From positions 1-7,325 of the forward strand of contig DHWR01000297.1 in the NCBI GenBank assembly GCA_002413265.1: a stretch of DNA of 7,325 nt, in the 5' to 3' direction. Numbering within the stretch: the stretch's first letter is position 1; each line of letters begins with the position of its first letter. This document shows, piece after piece, positions 1 to 5,129 of the stretch. The position numbers and the translations under genes are program-made. The stretch is from Chloroflexi bacterium UBA5177 (GTDB lineage: Bacteria; Chloroflexota; UBA5177). The notes below the pieces were generated by a model. That model had not been told where the DNA came from. It searched no databases and saw only the letters and a program-made list of their open reading frames with translations.

Positions 1-200
1 ATGACGCCGCCGATGAACTCCTCGGCCCCCTCCGTCGTGAAGAGGAGCTCCCTGTACGCCCGGCGTGTCTCCTCGCTCGACTCGACGCCGATGGAGTCGA
101 ATCGCTTCTTGATCGTCCCGGTGCTCTCGTCAGCGGCGAGAATGCCCTTCCCGTCGGCAACGATCTGCTCGGCGATCCTCTCTAGCTCCTGAACGTCCAT
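1..200 (-). CDS. Class I fructose-bisphosphate aldolase, N-terminal part (cut by window edge)
   Basis: Cleaves fructose 1,6-bisphosphate to glyceraldehyde 3-phosphate and dihydroxyacetone phosphate in glycolysis and the reverse in gluconeogenesis, by a Schiff-base mechanism in the cytoplasm. Reading the minus strand from the ATG at 200-198 gives [19 protein letters not shown], followed by [20 protein letters not shown], the N-terminal signature of class I aldolases. The Asp of LAADES (residue 24) corresponds to active-site Asp33 of rabbit muscle aldolase. About 66 codons are present; the Schiff-base lysine and the rest lie left of the window. The start is supported by a purine-rich GGGAGGGAG (plus-strand 205-213) just upstream. 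The gene diverges from the L,D-transpeptidase gene. The family call is firm because the signature is long and specific. I saw no clear promoter for it in the 136-bp gap. Confidence 0.9.
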   Translation of the reverse strand, partial: MDVQELERIAEQIVADGKGILAADESTGTIKKRFDSIGVESSEETRRAYRELLFTTEGAEEFIGGV

Positions 201-298
201 CTCGGCTCCCTCCCTCGTTTTGTCCGGGGAGAAGTATCGCCTAAGCTTTCCCACTCGGAGGGGCGACGCTGCGGCGGTTCGCCCCTCCTTTCCGGTTG

Positions 299-327
299 TT
301 GGTAACCGGTCCAAGCGTGAGTACGAT
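299..327 (+). promoter_or_regulatory. Candidate promoter of the L,D-transpeptidase gene
   Basis: TTGGTA at 299-304 and TACGAT at 322-327 are separated by 17 bp, a good sigma70-like pair. Transcription would start near 334, only about 3 nt before the GTG at 337. That would make the message nearly leaderless and would explain why no Shine-Dalgarno sequence precedes that GTG. The site is predicted from sequence only. Confidence 0.42.
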
Positions 328-336
328 TTCGTCCAG

Positions 337-1287
337 GTGATCCGCCGTCTCGCCCTCACCGTCCTGGTCGTCGCGGCTCTCGCTCCGGCTCTCCGCGGGG
401 ACGCTGCGCGGCCGGTCCTGGTCCAGCCGGGCGTGACCGTCGCGGGCATCCCCGTCGGGGGCATGTCCAACGAGCAGGCCCAGGCTGCTCTGGGTCCCGC
501 ATTCGCCAAACCGGTCCGGCTCGTCTACGGCGACCGGCACTGGAAGCTTCACCCCGCGCGGTTCGGCGCACGCGTGACGATCGCCGACGGCGTCCTGCAG
601 GCGCTCGAGGCCCAGGCCGGAGCAGCCGTTCCGCTCGTGCCCGCGGTGAACAAGCAGGCGGTGCGCCGGTTCGTGAACGCCCTCGACAAGCGCATCTCGG
701 TTCCGGCGGTGGACGCTGAGCTCAGGGGGCTCAAGGGGCTGCGGCCGCAGTTCACGAAAGAGACGGCCGGGGTCAGCGTCCTGCGCGAGCTAACAGTTCG
801 CCGCATCGTGCGCGCGCTGCAATCGCCGCACGTGCGCCGCATCCGTGTCGCTGTGAAACCGGTCGCCCCTGCGCGGACCGTTGCGAAATTCGGTCCAGTC
901 ATCGTCATCCGTCATGGTGTCAATCAGCTGCGTTACTACAGAGCCGCGCGGTTGCTGCGGACGTTTGGTGTCGCGACCGGCCAATCGATTTACCCGACTC
1001 CGACCGGAACGTTCAGCATCGTCGACATGCAGCTGAACCCCTGGTGGTTACCGCCGGACTCGGCGTGGGCGAAAGGCGAGAAGCCGATTCCGCCGGGGCC
1101 GGGGAACCCGCTCGGGACGCGCTGGATGGGACTGTCCGCGCCCGGCGTGGGCATCCACGGCACGCCGGACGAAGCGTCGATCGGCTACTCCGCGTCACAC
1201 GGCTGCATCCGCATGCACATCCCCGATGCGGAGTGGCTCTTCCATCACGTGAAGCTCGGCACACCTGTCGTCATCACGGATGCGTAA
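337..1287 (+). CDS. Secreted L,D-transpeptidase (YkuD domain) with N-terminal peptidoglycan-binding-like domain
   Basis: Catalyses 3-3 (meso-DAP to meso-DAP) peptidoglycan cross-linking or attaches proteins to peptidoglycan outside the membrane. From the GTG at 337 the protein has 316 residues. It opens with [20 protein letters not shown], an apparent signal peptide or anchor. Next is a region (about 30-95) containing [18 protein letters not shown], resembling the PG_binding_4 (PF12229) domain often fused to YkuD. The YkuD domain spans about 185-316. Its active site is visible: H274 in GIHGTP, then ASHGCIRM with nucleophile C290 and R292. The frame stays open upstream to a TTG at 220, but that start would bury the signal peptide behind 39 residues; GTG 337 restores it. 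No Shine-Dalgarno sequence is evident there (see the promoter at 299-327). It is convergent with the membrane-protein gene. Family firm; exact start less so. Confidence 0.9.
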   Translation: MIRRLALTVLVVAALAPALRGDAARPVLVQPGVTVAGIPVGGMSNEQAQAALGPAFAKPVRLVYGDRHWKLHPARFGARVTIADGVLQALEAQAGAAVPLVPAVNKQAVRRFVNALDKRISVPAVDAELRGLKGLRPQFTKETAGVSVLRELTVRRIVRALQSPHVRRIRVAVKPVAPARTVAKFGPVIVIRHGVNQLRYYRAARLLRTFGVATGQSIYPTPTGTFSIVDMQLNPWWLPPDSAWAKGEKPIPPGPGNPLGTRWMGLSAPGVGIHGTPDEASIGYSASHGCIRMHIPDAEWLFHHVKLGTPVVITDA

Positions 1288-1347
1288 GCCGCACTGTCTC
1301 GGCCCGAACTAACCGGCCTGGCCTCCGATTCCACGGTACGCAAGCCC

Positions 1348-1926
1348 TTACGCCGTCGGGTCGGCCACGGCGTGCGCCTCGATGGCCTGCTTTCTGGTGA
1401 ACGGCAACGCGCCTGCGGCGCCGACGGCGTAGCCGACGACGACGGCGGCAATCGCCTGCGCAGTGCTCGGCTTGTTGAGCATGTTCCAAACGATCCCGAG
1501 GACGATCCCGGGATTCGCGAACGTTGCGACCCAGAGGGCGGGGTCGCGCGCCAGACCTCGTGCGCGATCGCCTAGCGGACCTGGGCCGTTGTCGATCAGC
1601 GCGTGCTCGAGCGCCTTGGCCCGGAGACCTGCGACGAGCGGTCCCTGGAGGGCGACGATGACAAGGGCCACGATGGAAACGTCGATCCACGGGGTGCTCC
1701 ATGTCCACGCATCGCTAGTCAGATAGGCCCCTGTGGAGAACAGGCCGAGAATGGCAACGGGGAACGCGCGCTCGGCTTTGCTTGCGAGCATTCCCCAGGG
1801 CAGGGCATCCGCGAGCGTCTGGGCTGCCCGCAGGCGGAACAGGCAAACGCCGACCACTGTCGCAGCGCCGATGCCGACGAGCAGAGAGAGCACGTGCAAG
1901 TACAGGACGGTGCGGTAGGTGTCCAT
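1348..1926 (-). CDS. Five-helix integral membrane protein, DUF2269-like
   Basis: Function unknown. The 192-residue protein has five hydrophobic segments at about residues 5-28, 53-70, 82-101, 131-149 and 156-176. A short N-terminal tail, MDTYRTVLYLHVLSLLVGIG, resembles the opening of DUF2269 and related small membrane proteins, where an LHVLG-type motif sits in helix 1. An Arg/Lys-rich loop (AGLRAKALEHALIDNG and GDRARGLARD) lies between helices 3 and 4 and is probably cytoplasmic. The ATG at 1926-1924 is preceded by GAAGGAGA (plus-strand 1932-1939), a good ribosome binding site. The gene faces the L,D-transpeptidase gene with 60 bp between stops and diverges from tRNA-Gly. I see no catalytic motif. 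The family name rests on pattern recognition and could be a neighbouring membrane-protein family. Confidence 0.75.
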   Translation of the reverse strand: MDTYRTVLYLHVLSLLVGIGAATVVGVCLFRLRAAQTLADALPWGMLASKAERAFPVAILGLFSTGAYLTSDAWTWSTPWIDVSIVALVIVALQGPLVAGLRAKALEHALIDNGPGPLGDRARGLARDPALWVATFANPGIVLGIVWNMLNKPSTAQAIAAVVVGYAVGAAGALPFTRKQAIEAHAVADPTA

Positions 1927-2039
1927 ACGGGTCTCCTTCGTGGTACGCGGTGGATCGAAAGTCGGCTGCTGACAAATCCGCCGCCGCCCCGATTACAACA
2001 GGTCGCCCGGAGGACGTCCAGAGCCGGCCCGCAGACGGC

Positions 2040-2045
2040 TAAACT
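2040..2045 (+). promoter_or_regulatory. Candidate -10 element for tRNA-Gly
   Basis: TAAACT lies 11 bp before the mature tRNA 5' end, where a -10 box is expected. The matching -35 region (around 2016-2022, TCCAGA or GTCCAG) is poor, so confidence is limited. Confidence 0.3.
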
Positions 2046-2055
2046 AGGCCCGTTC

Positions 2056-2128
2056 GCGGACGTAGCTCAGTTGGTAGAGCATCAGCTTCCCAAGCTGAGG
2101 GTCGTGGGTTCGAGCCCCATCGTCCGCT
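2056..2128 (+). tRNA. tRNA-Gly (anticodon CCC)
   Basis: A complete cloverleaf can be folded by eye. The acceptor stem GCGGACG (2056-2062) pairs perfectly with CGTCCGC (2121-2127), with T at 2128 as discriminator. The D arm reads GCTCAGTTGGTAGAGC. The anticodon arm TCAGC-TTCCCAA-GCTGA gives anticodon CCC, which reads the glycine codon GGG. The T arm is GTGGG-TTCGAGC-CCCAT. No CCA is encoded (TCTACA follows). The gene is intact although it borders an integrase, as expected when an element restores the tRNA 3' end on integration. Confidence 0.96.
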
Positions 2129-2130
2129 CT
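2089..2130 (+). other. Inferred attL region: 3' half of tRNA-Gly as integration target
   Basis: Tyrosine integrases commonly recombine within the anticodon-to-3'-end part of a tRNA gene, and their own gene then lies next to that end. Here an integrase starts shortly downstream and reads away from the tRNA, so the crossover core is inferred to lie within this stretch. The boundaries are nominal: no matching copy (attR) is present in the window, so the core cannot be delimited from sequence. Confidence 0.45.
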
Positions 2131-2162
2131 ACAAAGTCCCTGGTATTAGCCCTTTTAGCCGG

Positions 2163-2171
2163 TTATCCACA
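2163..2171 (+). other. Isolated DnaA-box match (TTATCCACA)
   Basis: An exact match to the classical DnaA box TTATCCACA lies between the tRNA and the int promoter. It is single; I found no other exact copy on either strand. It may be fortuitous or take part in int control. Confidence 0.25.
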
Positions 2172-2176
2172 CCGTT

Positions 2177-2185
2177 TGCTATGAT
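2177..2185 (+). promoter_or_regulatory. Extended -10 promoter of the integrase gene
   Basis: TGC-TATGAT is an extended -10 element (TGN followed by TATGAT, 2180-2185). Upstream there is only a weak -35 (TTAGCC at 2155-2160, 19-bp spacing), tolerable for an extended -10 promoter. The predicted transcription start is about 2192, which lies after the alternative int start at 2188 and supports the ATG at 2245. Confidence 0.45.
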
Positions 2186-2188
2186 GAA

Positions 2189-2209
2189 TGCGCCAGTATG
2201 TGCGCCAGT
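2189..2209 (+). repeat. Direct repeat TGCGCCAGT x2 at the int transcription start
   Basis: TGCGCCAGT occurs at 2189-2197 and 2201-2209, offset by 12 bp, directly over the predicted int transcription start. The core GCGCCAGT recurs in inverted orientation as ACTGGCGC at 2302, 2417 and 6482. The position suggests an operator or recombinase/excisionase arm site; no protein is assigned. Confidence 0.6.
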
Positions 2210-2244
2210 GGGGTGTACATCATCAAGGAAGGGGTAGCTTCCAA

Positions 2245-3501
2245 ATGGCTCAAATACCGGGAATTACGGTAAGACACAGCAGGACTTGCGCTAGCCGGAA
2301 AACTGGCGCGCGCTGCAACTGCTCTCCGGCCTACGAAGCGTGGGTCTGGAGCAACCGGGACGGCAAGAAAATCCGCTCCACCTTCACCGGAAAAGGGGCG
2401 CTCTCAGCCGCCAAAAACTGGCGCTCAGACTCGACCAGGGCCGTCCGCCTCAAGAAGATGCGAGCGCCCACCAGGAAGACCGTTCAGCAGGCCGTAGACG
2501 AGTTCCTAGAGGGGGCAGAGAAGGGCGAGATCAGGAACCGCCGCAAGATGGCCTACAAGCCGTCCGTGGTGAGGCAGTACCGCTCAGCTCTCAAGGGGCG
2601 ATTCCTTCCCGAGTTCGGGGAATGGCGACTCTCGGACGTTGAGCAGACCGACCTTCTCAAGTTCAAAGAGGAGTTGATGGGCAAGGCGATTGCGGACAGC
2701 ACGATCCGTAACGTCTTCGTCCCGGTGCAGGCCGTCTTCCGTCGCGCGAAGAAGATGGGCGACATAGCCATCAACCCAGCGGAAGACCTTGAGCTACCCA
2801 CTGGTGAGACACAGCAACGTCAGGCGATCACGCCGGCAGAAGCTCTCGTCCTGATCAAGGCCCTACCCGAGAAGGAACAAGCTCTTTGGGCGTGCGCGTT
2901 CTTCACGGGGCTGAGACGCGGCGAGCTGCGCGCACTCCAGGCCCAGGACGTTCACGACGGTTACATCGAGGTACTACGCGGCTGGGATGACAAAGCGGGA
3001 GCACAGGGGCCGAAGTCTGAGGCCGGTGTCCGTCGCGTACCGATGACGGACGCTCTTAAGACCTTCCTTGATCCGTACCTGGAGCGCACCACGTCAACAC
3101 GGACGGGCTCTCTTAGCAACGCGAAGCGGAAGGGTGAAGACCTCCTCTTCGGACGGACGTGGCGCGAACCCTTCACGCCTCACCACATCGCGGACACGGC
3201 AGACGAAGCCTGGAAGACCGCCAAGCTAGAACGCGTCACCTTGCAGGAGGCTCGGCACTCCTATCGGACGTGGCTCGATCACGCAGGGATCTCCGAGACG
3301 AGAGCCGACAGGTACACCGGCCACGCTGTAGGAGGTGTCAGGGGCCGCTATACACACCTTCTGGAGGCACAGCTCGCAGAGGACGCCAAGCGCCTAGACG
3401 AGTACCTCTCAGGGGTGGCCGAAGGCAAGGTCATAGCATTGGAAGCTCGGGCGCCTGGGACTACCCTCTCGGGCGCCCGTGAAGCTCAGACGGGAGCGTG
3501 A
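2245..3501 (+). CDS. int: Tyrosine recombinase (phage-type integrase)
   Basis: Catalyses site-specific integration, and with a directionality factor excision, of the element at tRNA-Gly. From the ATG at 2245 the protein has 418 residues. Residues about 5-65 form an arm-binding-type N-terminus with HSRTC (C15) and CNC (C24, C26), a Cys pattern I recognise from actinobacterial integrases. Core-binding helices lie at about 75-165 and the catalytic domain at about 190-390. Active-site candidates are R224 (TGLRRGEL), K257 (PKSEAGVRRVP), R337, H360 (YTGHA) and nucleophile Y369 (RGRYTH). The usual box II HxxR reads QEARH, so its first His is Gln (Q334). The start is chosen for AAGGAAGGGG at 2225-2234. 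An in-frame ATG at 2188 would precede the predicted transcription start. The gene stands alone, reading away from the tRNA. Confidence 0.93.
   Translation: MAQIPGITVRHSRTCASRKTGARCNCSPAYEAWVWSNRDGKKIRSTFTGKGALSAAKNWRSDSTRAVRLKKMRAPTRKTVQQAVDEFLEGAEKGEIRNRRKMAYKPSVVRQYRSALKGRFLPEFGEWRLSDVEQTDLLKFKEELMGKAIADSTIRNVFVPVQAVFRRAKKMGDIAINPAEDLELPTGETQQRQAITPAEALVLIKALPEKEQALWACAFFTGLRRGELRALQAQDVHDGYIEVLRGWDDKAGAQGPKSEAGVRRVPMTDALKTFLDPYLERTTSTRTGSLSNAKRKGEDLLFGRTWREPFTPHHIADTADEAWKTAKLERVTLQEARHSYRTWLDHAGISETRADRYTGHAVGGVRGRYTHLLEAQLAEDAKRLDEYLSGVAEGKVIALEARAPGTTLSGAREAQTGA
2299..2424 (+). repeat. AAAACTGGCGC x2 inside int, in two reading frames
   Basis: AAAACTGGCGC occurs at 2299-2309 and 2414-2424, start-to-start distance 115 bp. 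The first is read as Lys-Thr-Gly-Ala and the second as part of Lys-Asn-Trp-Arg, so the identity is not protein repetition. Both contain ACTGGCGC, the reverse complement of the GCGCCAGT copies at 2190-2197 and 2202-2209. This fits protein-binding sites embedded in the int coding sequence. Confidence 0.55.
3448..3479 (+). repeat. Inverted repeat in the last codons of int
   Basis: CGGGCGCC (3448-3455) and GGCGCCCG (3472-3479) are perfect 8-bp arms around 16 nt, with a smaller inner GGG/CCC pair. No T-run follows, so it is not a convincing intrinsic terminator. It could be a 3' stabilising or transcription-slowing structure. Confidence 0.45.
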
Positions 3502-3538
3502 AACAAGAATCTCCGTACCCCTGAGTACCTTTGTAGAT

Positions 3539-3584
3539 GCCCACTAACGCCCACTGCCCAATGCCCAGGAGCCCACAATGCCCA
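3539..3584 (+). repeat. Cluster of six GCCCA units at the start of the 400-residue gene
   Basis: GCCCA begins at 3539, 3549, 3556, 3563, 3571 and 3580; four copies extend to GCCCAC. Offsets are 10, 7, 7, 8 and 9 bp. The cluster spans the ribosome binding site (AGGAG, 3567-3571) and the start codon at 3578. ACGCCCACT, found here at 3547-3555, recurs at 6257-6265 in the long noncoding region. Possible roles are an operator or a translational control site. Confidence 0.5.
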
Positions 3585-4780
3585 CACCCAAGGAATCCTT
3601 CGACCATCAAGAATCAGCTTGCGCCCCGCCCGATGGGCGGGTGCGGGCGCAGAGTCACCGCGATCGGGTGACGCTTGAGGCGCGGGGGGAGCTGGGCAGC
3701 TCCCTCCCGCCTTCTTCTCTTGTTGAGCAACAGCGCCTAACGCTCGAACGAGTACGTGTCCGGCAGATGATGGACGCGAGGGGTGCGCCGATGCTCTTGG
3801 CGCTCGAACTAGAGATGCGCGGTCGTTGGCGGGATCGTCCACCTAACGGTCCCCCGAAAGATCTTGGGCACGATCTTCTTCTTGAACAGTTGACCTTGCT
3901 TCGCTTTTACCCCGATATGCCTTGGGCGTACCTCGTATGGGAACGGGATCAAGGTCGAGGCGCAACCGATCAGCGCGAACGAGAGGCAATAAGGCAGCTT
4001 CACGACTTCGTAGACAACTGGCTTCGACTTCCCCGGCCAGAGCCAGGTTTCTACGACTGGACTCCCTTCATGGACATGGAGATGTTCGAGGAGGATCGTC
4101 TCGCCCAGGAAGAACAGGAAACGCAAAAGGACGGGCGCTACTACGCCTCCATAACGAAGGACGGCCCTCGGGTCGATTTCTGTCTCATGTGTGCGCGGCT
4201 ACGTCCGCTGAGAGCCGGTCGAAACGTGTGCGAGAAGTGCCGCCGAGATGGTCGCTCCAAGGTGAAAGCTAGGCCCAGGATTCGAGCCGTGGGTAGACCG
4301 ACCGGAGAAACTTCCTTCCGCGGCACCACGACCTCCGAGGAAGTCTCCGAGCACGTTGGAACGTTCATCACGACAGGATGGGAGTCGAAAGGACAGCGTT
4401 CTAGGTGGGAGGCTCATTCAGAGCAGGCCCTACGAGAGATCGAGCAGAAGCAACCTCCCGACGAACTGGACGAACTAGAACGACAGATGAATCGGGAAGA
4501 CCGCGCTCCATCACGAAGGAGCAGCACGGGACACCAGACCTGGATACGAATGTGTCTCAGAGTTGCCGCCGCTGAGGCTGGCTATTCGTTCGAGGACTTC
4601 ACGGCACCGCTTCCAGAGGGCCGGCCATCGGCCACCGAGGCGAAGCGCCGGAACGCCCTTGCCCGAGCCGTCTACGAGCTGAACGAGCAGGGAGTGACGC
4701 TCAAGAGCATCCGAATAGCGCTCGGTTTCGACAAGAAGCAAATTCAGCGGTTGAAGAACCGCGCAAACAAGCCAAGCTAA
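3578..4780 (+). CDS. Unrecognised protein with a CxxC...CxxC zinc site and C-terminal helix-turn-helix
   Basis: I do not recognise this 400-residue protein. Residues 1-63 look unstructured and weakly protein-like. Residues 64-170 are mixed hydrophobic and charged, with LLLEQLTLLRFYPDMPWAYL and a WLRLPRPEPGFYDW motif. A zinc-knuckle-like site follows: C202-x2-C205 and C218-x2-C221. A charged, possibly coiled segment lies at about 275-308. The C-terminus (about 356-395, ALARAVYELNEQGVTLKSIR then IALGFDKKQIQRL) resembles a resolvase/sigma-type helix-turn-helix, suggesting a DNA-binding role. ATG 3578 is chosen for AGGAG six bases upstream. However, a strong intrinsic-terminator-like hairpin (3679-3725) lies inside codons 34-49, so ATG 3767 or 3770 (Met64/65, poor ribosome binding site) is a real alternative. 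It lies between int and the ribbon-helix-helix gene, same strand. Confidence 0.7.
   Translation: MPTPKESFDHQESACAPPDGRVRAQSHRDRVTLEARGELGSSLPPSSLVEQQRLTLERVRVRQMMDARGAPMLLALELEMRGRWRDRPPNGPPKDLGHDLLLEQLTLLRFYPDMPWAYLVWERDQGRGATDQREREAIRQLHDFVDNWLRLPRPEPGFYDWTPFMDMEMFEEDRLAQEEQETQKDGRYYASITKDGPRVDFCLMCARLRPLRAGRNVCEKCRRDGRSKVKARPRIRAVGRPTGETSFRGTTTSEEVSEHVGTFITTGWESKGQRSRWEAHSEQALREIEQKQPPDELDELERQMNREDRAPSRRSSTGHQTWIRMCLRVAAAEAGYSFEDFTAPLPEGRPSATEAKRRNALARAVYELNEQGVTLKSIRIALGFDKKQIQRLKNRANKPS
3625..3672 (+). repeat. Two tandem hairpins early in the 400-residue gene
   Basis: CCCGCCC-GAT-GGGCGGG (3625-3641) is a perfect 7-bp stem with a 3-nt loop. GTCACC-GCGATCG-GGTGAC (3654-3672) is a perfect 6-bp stem with a 7-nt loop. 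They directly precede the terminator-like hairpin at 3679, giving three hairpins in a row within about 90 nt, which is more structure than ordinary coding sequence usually shows. Confidence 0.5.
3679..3725 (+). terminator. Intrinsic-terminator-like hairpin inside a coding frame
   Basis: A 14-bp stem (3679-3693 with 3698-3711, one bulged C at 3683 and one G-T pair) closes a GGGC loop. It is followed at once by the T-rich TTCTTCTCTTGTTG (3712-3725). This is the form of a rho-independent terminator about 180 nt after the int stop. It lies within codons 34-49 of the frame starting at 3578. Either it ends int transcription and the next gene starts later, or it is a translation-sensitive attenuator. 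Confidence 0.6.
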
Positions 4781-4796
4781 CTGTCCCCCTACGGTT

Positions 4797-4813
4797 CCCT
4801 TACTAGTAGAGGG
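4797..4813. promoter_or_regulatory. Palindrome centred on TACTAGTA, candidate operator of the ribbon-helix-helix gene
   Basis: TACTAGTA (4801-4808) is a perfect 8-bp palindrome. Flanking CCCT on the left and AGGG on the right extend it to an imperfect dyad of about 17 bp. It lies 76 bp before the ribbon-helix-helix start. Ribbon-helix-helix repressors often bind short palindromes in their own upstream region, so autoregulation is inferred; nothing demonstrates binding. Confidence 0.35.
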
Positions 4814-4859
4814 GAGTTCGGCTCCCCGGCAGGGATCACCCCCGAGGCCCGCTGGCCTC
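4811..4859 (+). repeat. Two perfect short hairpins in the leader of the ribbon-helix-helix gene
   Basis: GGGGAG-TTCGG-CTCCCC (4811-4827) and GAGGCC-CGCT-GGCCTC (4844-4859) each have a perfect 6-bp stem. They lie between the 400-residue gene and the ribosome binding site at about 4873-4880. No T-run follows, so a leader structure or processing site is more likely than a terminator. Confidence 0.4.
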
Positions 4860-4883
4860 ACAACTCTCAGAGAAAGGAAGGCC

Positions 4884-5129
4884 ATGAGCGAGATGGTTCG
4901 TCTGTCCCTGCAAGTTCACCCGCACACCAAGCGCGACCTTGAGCGACTGGCGGAGATCGACGCCATGAGCGTTTCGATGCTCGCCCGGTGGGCGCTCCGT
5001 GAATTTCTGTCTGCGCGGGATATGCGAGACGCAGCCGTACTTCAGGCGACCTATGACGCCACGTACACGTCCGTCAGAGACGCGGCTGAGGTTGACCAGG
5101 AGGCACCGGGAGCGCTGGCCCTGGCATGA
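4884..5129 (+). CDS. Small ribbon-helix-helix (CopG/Arc-type) DNA-binding protein
   Basis: A dimeric transcriptional repressor is the likely role. The 81-residue protein begins MSEMVRLSLQVHPHTKRDLE. Residues 3-11 (alternating EMVRLSLQV) form the expected DNA-contacting beta strand, 14-26 helix A, and 29-43 (SVSMLARWALREFLS) helix B, the standard ribbon-helix-helix layout. The tail (about 45-81) is acidic and Ala-rich, without a known toxin-binding motif. The ATG follows AAAGGAAG at a good distance. Its stop overlaps the next start (ATGA at 5126-5129), indicating translational coupling to the zinc-finger/winged-helix protein. A repressor placed directly before a replication-type gene recalls copG-repB of small plasmids; that is analogy only. 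The TACTAGTA dyad upstream is a candidate target. An antitoxin role is less likely because no toxin follows. Confidence 0.78.
   Translation: MSEMVRLSLQVHPHTKRDLERLAEIDAMSVSMLARWALREFLSARDMRDAAVLQATYDATYTSVRDAAEVDQEAPGALALA

Noticed and set aside
1..192. Plus-strand 63-codon open frame at the left edge
   Set aside because: It is the antisense shadow of the class I aldolase N-terminus, which carries an unmistakable signature on the minus strand.
3486..3842. 118-codon minus-strand frame between int and the 400-residue gene
   Set aside because: It runs through the terminator-like hairpin and GCCCA cluster and has low-complexity Ala/Pro/Arg composition; better explained as antisense to structured DNA.
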